In this document: in pieces, positions 1-11,800 of the stretch | How the letters are laid out: each line of letters begins with the position of its first letter | Position numbering within the stretch: the first letter of the stretch is position 1 | Notes under the pieces: model-generated | Database searches by the model: none | What the model was told of the DNA's origin: nothing | Seen by the model: only the letters and a program-made list of their open reading frames with translations | Translations under genes and position numbers: made by a program | Source: Phalacrocorax aristotelis | Lineage: Eukaryota > Chordata > Aves > Suliformes > Phalacrocoracidae | Direction of reading: 5' to 3' | NCBI RefSeq assembly: GCF_949628215.1 | Contig: NC_134297.1 | Span: forward strand, 1,612,001-1,676,000 | Length of the DNA stretch: 64,000 nucleotides

Positions 1-3000
1 GCTGAAGTTAAGAGAGAGAGCTGTACAGAAAAGGTCTGAATGTCTGAAGTACGCCTTCCAGCCAGTCCTTTCCCCCTTTGGATGATGGCTGCAGCTGCCA
101 CTCTGCAGAACAACTCGAGAGCAGATTATCTCTGTGCAAATCAGGTAAATGCAAGCAGCTCTAGGACCAAAGCTCCAAACACAGCAATCTGCACAGCAGA
201 AATCAATCCAGAAAAATATCCTACTCGTTGTTGTGGAATTGGCATTTAAGGATCCTCCCTAGATTAGAGGACAGCTGAATGCCACTTCCTTGTGATAGCT
301 TTTTCTTTCTGTGCCTGCCCTCGTTGCAAGATATTATTATTCCACAGAGGACTCTTCAGAGTGTCCTCTTTGTTTTACTCGGGACTGGTTACCAAGCAAC
401 ACATGCTATATTATTGATGTTCCAATAGAACATAACTTGAATGGGACACTTTTTGCTTCGGTTTTCTCTTTTTTTAAAGAGAAGATTTATTCTAGGCTAA
501 TTCCCAGTTTCTAATATCCTGCCCCTTTCATACAGTTAGTTGACACTATTGGATGTTATCAAATCACAAGATTACCAGGACCCCAGGTTACACAAATTAT
601 GTCTGATGACAGATATTATTATAATTACCATTTACGTTATCATGCATAGGTCCTCAAAACAGGATCTAGGCTGTCTTGTGTGGGAAAAAAAGATTCCTGC
701 ATTTTTCCATTTTAGCCAAGTGACATTTGAGAACATCTGCCTTTCTTCCTGTCTGACAAGCAGCTTGTGGAGTCACTGATACAGTAAAGCCAGAAGTTTT
801 GGAAACACTCAGCACTCACAGCTGAGTCCAGATTTCTGAAGACCCTTACAACCTGCTTTCTATATTTCAGCTGCAGGATTTTCAGAGCTGGACATAAAAA
901 TCAAGAAAAAAAAAAACAAACCATCCTTTCTGAATAATTAAACCTTTAATGCCTGCTGTCACTCAGCATTTATGAGGGATTTTGGTATCCTAAACCTTTC
1001 AACTTCACTGTCGGAGAAGAGGCAGAAGCAAGAAAAGATCACATGATATTAGCTGTCATCGAGGTCAAATATGTAAAAAACAGACTGATAGTTAAAAAAA
1101 TATATAAAATTGAAAGTCCTACATTTTCCGTATCACATTAGCACATACCCCAACCGCTTTTCTATTATTCCCCTCATCTATCACAAATGCCATCACATGT
1201 AGGAAGAGCAGAGATCAAAGAAGTGCATACATATGGATAAGGCATGAGGAAGTGAACCATGCTGCTTTTAATTCTCGTGTCTCTGCAACTCGGTGAAAGC
1301 AACAATTGTGATCAATGCAGACAAGCTGGGAAACATGCACTGTGCACAACAGGCAGAAGCCTGTCCTTCATGCCTCACTTTCCCTCTCCTCCATCTGCTA
1401 CCTGGAGATTAAAGGGAATAAAATGAACACCAGAGGTTCCTGTCACAAATTTAAGACCCTGGGAGAACACATGTAAAAACAAAAAACCAACCAAAACGCC
1501 CCCCCCAACCAAAAAACCCCCCAAGCTACAAAACCCCTCCTTGGACTTATTTCAGTTACTGCTGAGATTTTGTGTTGTTATTTGGGCTGTTGGATTTTTT
1601 TTTTCCTTTTATTTTTTTAAGCCATTACTAGTACGGGGGGGGAGACCAGTATTCCTGCTGCCAGTCTCATCCATCATCTTGCAGAATTTCAAGCATCACT
1701 GCTAAGAAAAACATCTTCAAAGTGATATTGGAGTAAAAATGTCACACCAAGGGAGAGCTATCTGTCTATGCCTCATACTTCTTTAATGTTATGCCTTTGA
1801 CAGCTTAACAACAGCTAAACAGCTTAGGTCTCAGCAAGACATTTTCAGGCTGTTTGAGTATGAAAAGTATGACATTTTAATTAGAGGCAAAGCTTCCGAT
1901 TGGCTACAAACACCCCTCTGTTTGAGGCTAAGCATGAGGAGTGCTGTTCCTGCAGTACAGCACATGGCATCAGCTGTGGCTGCACGGGTTTGAGTCCTGC
2001 TCTTCCCAGTGGAGCCCCAGGCACCCCTGTGGTCAGCGCTACAGCCGCTAATGGGGCCTGTCCACAGAGAAACCACCTGTTCTCTCCGCCCCACACAGGA
2101 ACCACCGCCGGCAGCAGGCTGTGTTAGAATCATCTTCGTCTTTAACACAAAGGTGAAGCAAAACAGGCCTCACATGCTAACTTCTTCAGCAGCTTCTTTC
2201 TTCTCTCTCCCCCTTGAACCCAGGTCTGTGGATTCTACTGTCTGCCATGTCCTGGGAGCCTCCCAGCAGATGCCTGATGGCTACGAGGCTGACTGGGCCA
2301 CCAGTCTCCCAGGCTCCCTGTTGTTCTGAACTTAAGAGAAAGGATGCTCACTGTGCAACCCTAAGCGCTCTCTGGAGAGCTTTGGAGACAGCATGCTGCT
2401 GCCCAATTGCAATTGTCAATTGCAATTAAGCAGGTTGAAAAAATACTTGCTTCAAAATACTCCTGTTAAATAAAGAAGCTAGGGCACCTCATGAGAATGT
2501 CTGAATGCGAGGTGTTGAAGGATACTTGTATAGGAACAAAGTTTAACTATTTTCATTGGAAGTGTTACTATGCAGGAATCCTTCCCCAGAACATGTGTGG
2601 GATGTTGGCCAGACATCCATTCCCATTTTTGCCATTGCTAATGACATGCAGTACAATTTGCCTTTGGCATGCCACTGAATCCAAGAAGGTAACTATGTCA
2701 TCAGCAAGATGTGTGCAAAGGTATTGTCTTTTTCATTCTGCTGTGACACAAAGCCATCAGAAATAGAAGATATTAGCCATGCATGATACAAGTAATAAAA
2801 CCATTTTGAATGCAGAGCTCATATCAACACACTGAGAAGTACAGAGAGCAGACAGAACAAGAGCTATATAATTTCACAGAGCTCAACAATTTTGACTAGT
2901 TTCAGTGCATGAAATTGCAGGCTTCCCCTGATTAATGAGGAATGGATAACCCCACCCGGGCCTCTCTGTGTGTAAAAGGACCATTGGAGGAGCATGGTGT

Positions 3001-5924
3001 TCCGAGAGTCACCTGGGACCTTGGCACTTCGTCTTGTCATTTAGTCTTCAATTAGCTGTCCTTGGGCACTGACTTAATGCAAAAGTATCATTATCCTTCC
3101 TTCTCCCACTTCAACTGATGAGTAAGAAAAAGCACTAGCAGCAGAACAGCCTCTTTCAAAACACTGCCTGTGTCCATGCCCTGGACTGAAGACAGGGCAC
3201 GTTTAGCAGCCAACACTGGGAAACAGCTCTGGATTTCAGAGCTAGGCTTCAAAGCTAAACAGATGGCTTCAGCTCTTTGGCAGGGAAATACCACAATGGC
3301 TAAAAAAAGAATGGGGACTGTATTGAGCAAATGACGCTCCCCCATCATCTGAAGGGCAATTCTGCAGATGCTCTCTCTGTGGTAGTGCTTCATTCTTCCA
3401 AAAGTGAACATGATCCATGAACAAGAACTAAACTAGGAGTCATCTGAAATAAGCCAGTTTATACGTATGCAATCTTTACATTACAGAAGGAGTCCCTTGG
3501 GGAGATACAATAAGGAGTAAACCTTCCACCACCTGTGCTAATACCTTCTTACTTTCCTTCTTTTCTTTCCCCAGTTGTAGGATGGGTACAAGCTACGCAG
3601 TTCCTTCGTCTCAATTATAGCAACGTCTAATCCCACTCTGTATGTCCCCTTTCCTCCTCCATCCCTTTGAAATCTTACCTCATAAGCTGAATCTGCAAGG
3701 TAGACAGCATGAGTAGGTAGGCAAATACTATGTCCGTTCTCAAGGAATTTTTTAATACCTCAGCCTTGGTTTTGTTACAAAAAAAAGTGTACATTTTTAA
3801 GTTCCTTGCAAAATAAAACCTCACCAGCATTTCAATTCATAACCTGCACAGCTCCTTGCTTCACCAATGGCAAATGCTAAAAAGGAACCATTTTAATATA
3901 AGCTTTTTAAAAAAAAAGACCTAAAGGTTTTGCTTTGGTGTCAAAGCATAGCGAAAAACAGAGCTCAAATATATTAAACATTAATATTTGAAGGTAATGG
4001 AAAAATGAAATTAGTAGAGGTTGGGCTTTTTAACCTTCTCAAGATCTGGATGTTTTCAGGCAGCACTTAAGGAATCACTTCAATTTTTTCCATAAGTAAC
4101 ATCATCCATTTCTCCACAGAAAACACCACCAACTATATCCCTTCATAATGTAATAAAGTTAGCATTTTGTAGATAGCCAGAAGAAAACCTTCTTGGCGTA
4201 CAGAAAATTTGTAAGGTTTCCTTCAAGATTTGAAGGCAGATAATTGCAGGGCCATATTGTGCAGATACTAACTGTGTTCCCGCAGGGCAAGGCAGGGTAC
4301 CGGAGCCCCCATTCAAGCAGGAGGAAAGCCTGCATTCCGAAGACTTCTATGCCCTGCAGTAGGAGGGGAGAGCAAGCTGGGCAGCATCCTGCCTTTGTGG
4401 TTCAGGAAAGCACGCGCATCTGCTGTTCTCCAGAGTTGTGGCTGACCCAGTCCCTCCCACAGAGAAGCGGCCTGCAGCCTGCCCTGGGGGATGCATGCTG
4501 CCCCCTGACTCTATCTAGTTTATAATCATGTCCTCATGACATGTTCAACTGGTCTAACGTCAAAAGGGTAATAAATGCATGGGAAGCAACTAAGAGACTT
4601 TTTGACAGCAGGCACTGTCATTGTAGTCATCCCTCCTGGCCTTTTTGGTGTAGTCCAGAGAGCTTCAGTGGGTTAAAGCTAATCTAAGGAAAAGCATGCT
4701 GTATTAAACAATTAAATACAGTTAAGACTCACACATCACGATATTGCTTAGTTCTCATACAGCATTTTAAACCTGATGTCCTGCTCTGTCCTGATGAAAC
4801 AACTGCCAGCTTTTCCTGGAAAATAGGCGTTTCTCAGACACACCAGGCCTAGAGGAAGCCAATGAACAGAACGTCCCTGTACTAGAGCCACCCTAGTTGT
4901 TGGCCAGAGCTGAAAAGGAACTCCCTTTCGTATGGCATTTACTCTTGTTTGCATGAGGTGAAGAAGCAGTACAACATTTCTGAATGGCTAAAGCACTGAA
5001 GATGGCACTGGAATACCAGCAGAGCAAACAAGAACAATTACTGACGTTCAGCTAGAGGAGACAGTCTCCAGCACAGTTCTATTTCTTTTCAGCCCAAGCA
5101 CAGCTACTGGAGCTTTAACAGCTGTCTGTTCACACCTAGTAAGCCTATTTGTCTGGAGCCCACTATTCTCTCACTGCAGGAAGCAAATTACATGTTTGTG
5201 TTATTGCTTCGGCTTGCTTGCTGGGACCTGAAGTGCACTGCATGCACAAATAGAGTTTTCTAAAGGATAAAAAGCAACACTTGCTAAAGTAATGACTCCC
5301 AGCTAATAATGTCCATCAGGAAAGAGGCATCTTCTCCCTGTAGAGCTGTGGATTATTTGTTTACATTACAGCATCTTTCCAGCTAAGGTGATGAAAGAGA
5401 GCCCTCACCCCAAGCACTTTTTGGAAGTGCTTAGCAAATCATGGTAGGATTGCCATAAGCTGCACAGAACTGCTACTTACTATAACAAAAGAATCAAATA
5501 CATGAAGGCTGTATGCTCTCCAGAAAAGCAATCAAGCTCTAGGACATCTTCCTGATGGAGTTCAAGAATCATTCCCCAGCAGAGACATGACATAAACCTT
5601 GACCTGCAAATAGCCAGTTCTCTTGTGTATGAACTGTTGAGTGGTGACTTTTTTGGGGCTAGAAAGTCTCCTTTGCTTTCCAGCCAGCATCCTGAGTGAC
5701 CTATGCTGCTACCTGACTTACTGTTGAAAAAATACTGATTCTTCACCTCTAAAACCAACCCCAACAAATAGGACCAGACATAAAAATAGGATGCATTTTT
5801 CTTAAAGCCTGTTCTCCTCATCCACACAAACATACACAGAAGCATATTTCCAGCAGAAAATATTAAATTAAGGCAATTGAATTGCTTTCCAGAAGAACCC
5901 ATGTCCTCAAAGACTACTGTCGTG
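1..5924. other. Gene-free stretch at left edge
   Basis: I see no supported exon in these 5.9 kb on either strand. The open frames are short, and the longest (5,480-5,902, minus, 140 codons) resembles no family I know and has no repeated or conserved motif. In human the DRD2 3' end converges on ANKK1 from this side. I looked for the DRD2 C-terminal coding sequence and did not find it; a distal DRD2 3' UTR cannot be excluded. A C-rich and A-rich simple stretch lies at about 1,475-1,525. Confidence 0.5.
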
Positions 5925-6483
5925 CTTTTGGCTGAGAGTTAATTTTCTTCCTAGTAGCTGGTACAGTGCTGTGTTTTGGATTTAGCATGTGACTAATGTT
6001 GATAACACACCAACATCTTAGTTGTGGCTAAGTAGTGCTTACACTAGTCAAGGACTTTCTCAGCCTCCCGTGCTCTGCCAGGTGCACAAGAAGCTGGGAG
6101 GGGGCACAGCCAGGACAGCTGACCCCACCTGGCCAAAGGGATATCCCATACCATGTGACATCACGCTCAGCATATAAAGCTGGGAAAGAAGAGAGAAGCT
6201 GGGGACATTCAGAGAGATGGTGTTTGTCTTCCCAAGTAACCATTACATGTGATGGGGCCCTGTGTTCCTGGACATGGCTGAAGACCTGCCTGCCCATGGG
6301 AAATAGTGAGTGAATTCCTTGCTTTGCTTGCACACACAGGTTTTGCTTTACCTGTTAAACTGTCTTTATCTCAATCCATGAGTTCCCTTTCTCTCTTCTG
6401 GTTCTCTTCTCCATCCCACCACAAGTAGAGTGAGTGAGCAGCTGTGTGGTGCTTAGCTGGTGACTGGTGCTAAACCACAACAA
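5925..6483 (+). mobile_element. Solo LTR of an avian endogenous retrovirus
   Basis: The stretch from about 5,925 (GAGAGTTAATTTTCTTCC) to about 6,483 (GGTGCTAAACCACAAC) matches an LTR type I recognise from many bird genomes. Typical parts are the CTGCCAGGTGCACAAGAAGC segment near 6,077, the GACATCACGCTCAGCATATA segment with a TATA box near 6,158-6,178, and the TTAAACTGTCTTTATCTC segment near 6,355 before a C/T-rich tail. The middle is shorter than in the copies I remember, so some internal sequence may be missing. There are no gag, pol or env frames beside it, so it is a solo LTR. Exact ends and a target-site duplication were not fixed. Confidence 0.75.
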
Positions 6484-6986
6484 CTAAAAGAAGGCTCTTA
6501 GGAGACTAGCCTTTTAAGCCAATACCTACAGCTGATTGTTATAGGCCTCACCTGTCCACTTCCACAGAGTAAGTACCTGCTAACTTTCCCAGCTGCTCAG
6601 TGCTCTTTTAAAAAAAAAAAAGCTATGAGGATTTGAGATAACCCAAATTAGATTCTGCTTTTCTAAGCAGGAGCTCTTTCAACCAGTTTACAAAACTCCC
6701 ACAGTAACATTTTACAGTTAAGACTAGAGGTTATCCCTCATGGCAGGGATCAGGATTCAGAAATGCACCCACTTTTTGTCTTACTCTTAGAAAGTTGGCT
6801 CTAATGACAACCTCAGTGTTTAAAGTCTGAAGTGTGGAGGTCATCAATAAGTAATGTGAATGCTTAGGAAAAAACCTCTTGGTTCTTTTTTTCTGAAGGG
6901 ATGGTGTGGAATTATTCTGGAATGTCTTTTCTCTGTGTTGCATCCATTTAAATATTGTCTACTAGTGATTTTTCTTCCTTCCTTGT
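6484..6986. other. Spacer between LTR and ANKK1 3' end
   Basis: There is nothing recognisable here apart from an A-rich run near 6,607-6,621. It separates the solo LTR from the presumed end of the ANKK1 transcript. Confidence 0.4.
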
Positions 6987-6997
6987 TTTATTTTATT
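6987..6997 (-). terminator. ANKK1: Candidate ANKK1 polyadenylation signals
   Basis: On the minus strand two overlapping AATAAA hexamers (6,987-6,992 and 6,992-6,997) lie about 530 bases past the ANKK1 stop codon. They are the first such hexamers I see downstream, giving a plausible 3' UTR of about 0.55 kb. No transcript evidence is available. Confidence 0.4.
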
Positions 6998-7527
6998 CTT
7001 GTTACAAAAAGGAGATGTCAAAATCTGACACATTGCTGTACCATATGCTTAGTGTCTATTTCCAGCAGCAGGTGAGAATCTCATGATTCAATTCCCACCT
7101 GTGTCAAGGCCACTTTACACCAATCTGCCCTGTAGGAAAACATGGAATAAAAGCAATAAGATCTGTGGAATACATGTATATATGGATTGCTGTGCACCGT
7201 TTCATCATTGCCCATATGAAAAGGGAATATATATGTACATCCATTTCCATCCCTGCATAGTAAGTATTAAAACAGGAAAGCATTGGCTGAAGCTGGCATC
7301 AGCAAGCCAAAATGTTATACCAGCTTGGTCAGACTCTGGAAAATAAGTTGTCAGCTTCCTTCTGCAGCTCCATTTTCTTTTACTCTTTTAGTGTGCATGC
7401 TTAGAAACTTCCATTACAAAACAAAACAAACAAAAAAGTATTTTCCTGTAATCACCAGGTGACAGGATATGCTGGTTTAAGGCATAGCACCCGATATTGG
7501 AAAACTCATTTGCCAGTCTTGATGAAC

Positions 7528-8876
7528 CTACAAATCTGTCCTTCCTGGAACAAATTTGGGTCTTGATATCTTAGCATCACTCACCAGAGTCCTATTTCCT
7601 GATTTATTCATCAACAAGTCCTTGCCTTGAAGCAGTGTAATGATGTTTTCTCTTTGATGTCTAATTGCCAACTGGAGTGCTGTACAGCCAGTGATATCTT
7701 CCACATCAAGCAGAGCACCAGCCTTAATCAAGGTCTTTATAATGGCCATATTGCCTTTGAGAACAGCAAGGTGCAAGGGTGTCCAACCCACTTTGTTCTT
7801 AGCATTGACATCTGCCTTGCACTCCAGAAGATTGATGACAGTCAAAAAGGAGCCTCGTTGGACTGCAAAATGGAGGGGGGCCCACTCTGACTTCTCAGTG
7901 ATGTTGGGATCTGCCCCACATCTCAACAGCTCACAGACTACTGGCTCATCACTGTAGCGAGTAGCCAAGTGAAGGGGTGTCCAGCCCATGCTTCCTTTGG
8001 CATTCAGTTTGGCACGTCTGTCTTTTAGCAGGTGGATTATTTCAATGTGTCCTTTGAAAGAAGCCAGGTGCAGCGGGGTCCAACCTTTGTCTGTCCTCAG
8101 CTCCACATTGGCTCCGTATTTGATGAGTTTCTCGCAGATGAGATACTTCCCCCTCACCACAGCAAGGTGCAGGGCACTGTAATGATTTTGATCCAGGCTG
8201 TTAACAGAGGTCCCATTCTTCAGCAAATAATGGACTACCCTGAACTTCCCCCTCTCCACAGCAACGTGAAGTGGGGTCCTATGGTTCTTCTGCTTTTTCT
8301 CCAGGTCCGCTCCTTGACTGGCAAGCAGTTTCACGAGGCTGACATGTCCAAAGCACGCTGCCACATGGAGAGCAGTTTTCCCATCAACCTCCTGGGTGTT
8401 GGAGTCAGCCTGACGAGATAGCAGTACTCGGGCCACATTCTCAAAGTTGTTCTGTGATGCCAAGTGCAGAGGGGTCCACCCGTCATGCTCTTGAGCATTT
8501 ACCTGTGCCTGGTGGTCCAGCAAGAGGCGTACAATTCTGTCGTCCCCATTCTGAGCAGCGAAGTGAAGAGGTGTCCAACCATCATCATCAGGCAGATTGA
8601 TGTCAGCATCATGCTCTATCAGAACTGAGCAGATCTCTGGCGACCTCTTCTGAACAGCCATAATGAGTGGGGTGTAGCCACAGGCTGCCTGGCTGTTCAC
8701 ATTGGCTTTACAGCTCAGGAGAAACTTCACCTTTTCCACATTTCCCTGGATCACCATGAGGTGAAGCAATGTAAGGCCGTTTTCATGGACTCTACAGATT
8801 TCCTCAGACAGGATGTCCTCTGGACTTCCAACCTCACTGTAAGAAGGTGGTATACGAACCTCCTGATTACCAGTTT
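7528..8876 (-). CDS. ANKK1: ANKK1 exon 8 (terminal, ankyrin repeat array)
   Basis: This exon runs from a TTTAG acceptor at 8,877 to a TAG stop at 7,528-7,530. It encodes residues 336-784. After a linker of about 35 residues come about twelve ankyrin repeats with recurrent GWTPLHxA or GxTPLHxA cores. The whole array sits in one uninterrupted exon, as I recall for human ANKK1. An open frame continues upstream of the acceptor, but that part is intron. Confidence 0.95.
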
Positions 8877-11800
8877 CTAAAGGCAGGGGAAAGAAAATAG
8901 GAGAAAGAGTGTAAAACCAAGTGAAATAGCTTGTGTGCACAAGATGGGAGGGAGAGCATGTGAATCTTCATAGTATGAAATGAAATAAAAGGCATTTTAG
9001 AGATAGGGAATATGAAATGAGGCAAAAACACTACATGCAGTCTCCTAGAAAGCAGTGAGACATTTGGCCTCTCCCTCACGGGAACTATATCTGCTGTTTC
9101 CTGTATAGTTCATTTTCCTTAACTTAGAAAGAAAAGACACCCACATGGAAAACTCTCTTGAGCCACGTCCTTGTCACTGGAGAGCGAGGAAATAGGCTAC
9201 ATTTTTTAGGTTTTCGCCTTCTTCATTTTTGGATTATAAAGGAAGTCCCCTACTTACCACCACTTCTGGTGTCTTGGGGGAAGATGAACTCTTCTGTGTC
9301 ACTCTCATTTGCAGGAAGGGGAAAAGAAAAAGCCATAAGACAAAGTTGCTTATTTGCATTCTATAATGTTTGCACAGAGGAATTCTTCACTACTGCTCTA
9401 GAATTTTGTGTTACCATTTGAGTGGCTTTTGTCCAATCCTGTTATTGCATCCAAAACCCAGCAGAGCAAATCATGATGCTAACAGGAATGTGGGAGCCTG
9501 AAAATTATCCCTGGACATCAACGAGATTTTCCCCCTCTTACTCATTTGCTCCCAGACATACATATATTCTACTTCCTTATTGCAGCACGTGCCCGTGGCA
9601 GCTTCCCAGCTGGTCTTTTTCTTTTTGTACAGGGAACCTAAACACACCCACCTCCTCAGTCCTCTATACTCAGGCATTCTGTTTCTTGCTGACTCCACAA
9701 CCAGGCAAAACTTCAAAATAGTAATAGTTCTGCTACTTCTGCCTGTATGAAGCTGACTTCTAGGCACAGTTACACTCCAGTAGCTGGGCTAAAATTGTGA
9801 GTATCCTGAAACCTGATTTTTTGCTTAGCCAGAGAAACATGGGAATTTAAGAGGCTTTTTTTCTTCTACGAGAGTTGTTTAAACTGGAATGTCCTCAGTT
9901 CATAGGAGCTGGAGAACAATCGTCTGAGCACATATGCCAGTGCTATGAGCAGAACCCCTGTGATTCTGTGTCTGCTTGAGCTTCTTTTAATGAGCGAGGC
10001 CTACATGATAAACGCACTTCACCTGAACAGGTAGAAAGAAGGGTCTTCCTCTGGGACTGTCTATCATTCAGCACACTGGCCAGCTTGCTAGATTTATTAG
10101 CAAGTTTCCTATCCCCATAAATGAATTACAGATGTACAACCTATGCAAACACACTGCACGAAGGTTGCTGAGGTGCCCTTGTCTGATGATAAACAGTCAT
10201 GAGAGAGGAAACACATTCTCAAGAACTGGTAAGAAGAGGGAAAGGACTCAGTGGCTTTTCCTGAGTGGTACTGGGAAGCCTTGCTCACCTGCTGGTTCCC
10301 AGACATGGCAGGCTTGTGGGACATCTTCCTAACAAGGCGCTCATTCTCTGGATCTATTACAAGGCTTTGTATCAGTGACAGCAGCATGTCTGTTTCTACA
10401 GGGATATCTACCAGAGCAAAAAGACTGTTAGCTGAGCAGACTACCCAGACTTCAGAACCCAGTCAGTACCTGAAGTTGTGGAAGTCTTTCACGTATCCTC
10501 CACATGGGGAGGAAGGAAAGAGGGAGAAAGGGGATGTGTTGACAGCAAATGGGTACCAAGCATTTCCAAGGCAACAGGTGATTTAACTGGCAAAGAGTTA
10601 TACACAAGCTTATCCCCCACTTGTTAATCCATGAAGCTGACCCTTGGCTAATCCATATCACAGTCAGCTACTACACCTGTAAAGCTTGGCCTTTGCTTAG
10701 GGTCTTGGTCCCAACACCTCTTCATCAAGTCAACCATCTGCTGGCATTCCCCTGGCCAGTCATTGCTGATGGGTTCTAGGCAGGGCCTCTTTCCTGCTGC
10801 AACTTTGACTATAATGGCCATCATGTTGGCTCCTGAAAAAGAGCAACGTGCATTGGGTTTTTTCTCTGTGAAGATGGCTGTAATAAACATTTAATAAGTG
10901 CAGCGCACATAAGAAGTGTTCATATTTACCTGCATAAGGTTTCTTCTGCATAAGTACCTCCCAAATGACAATTCCAAAGCTGCAGGCAATAAGAGATCAT
11001 GAGCAATCACTCCCATACGTACATGAACTTAAAAAATTCGCTTATTGCTTTCATTTTCTTGAGAAATTGGAGAATTAGGAACTAAGTTCTTCAGGATGGA
11101 AGGACTTAATCCCCCACACCAAAAGGACAAGATCTTATGAATCATCACATATATCTCTGATGTCTCAGCAAAAGGGTTGCTGTAGCAAATGAGTGACTTA
11201 GAACACTTGTCAGGCTCTCAGTGCCTTGTTTTCACTTCATCATTCACATCAGGTTTTAGAGCCCTTGACTAGTGCAGGTTCATGCGGGCATGCAAATCCT
11301 CCTTTGCTTCTTGCCTTGGGTTACTATGTAGTGTAGTGGCTGAGGAGCTGATGAATTGCCAGAAAGTATGTTTGTAGCTTGTATAAGTGGGTTGCAAATC
11401 ACTTTGGCCAAAAGGAAAAAAGTGAAGTTGAAATCTTTTCACCACCTGTTACTGACCAAAATGAAGCTGAACACTAAAGTAGACAAGCAATATTACAGTT
11501 GTTTTAAAATAAAAATGAATCTAAGCAGCGGCTGCTATGAAAGAGCAGACACTGTCTGTTCTGTGCTCTAATCTTGCTCCTACTCCGTAACTTCCAGCAA
11601 CCTAATAGGGTATGATGGAACCTAAGGCAATACAGTCTGCAGGTCACATGGGATCGGTGCTGCACACAGGTGCATCTGGTAAGAGGTAGATGATTATGCA
11701 CAGATAATCCCACTCCCCCTCACTCTCCACCATTGGAGTACCATGTGTTACTCCCAGTCTGTTTCCCACTAAGGACATTATGCAAGGCAGAGAGCCAGAA

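Noticed and set aside
5480-5902. 140-codon minus open frame left of the LTR
   Set aside because: There is no known motif, no splice partner and no codon-use sign of coding; it is within chance length for 64 kb.
1-7000. DRD2 terminal exon expected from human synteny
   Set aside because: I searched by eye for its C-terminal coding sequence on the plus strand and did not find it; it probably lies outside the window.
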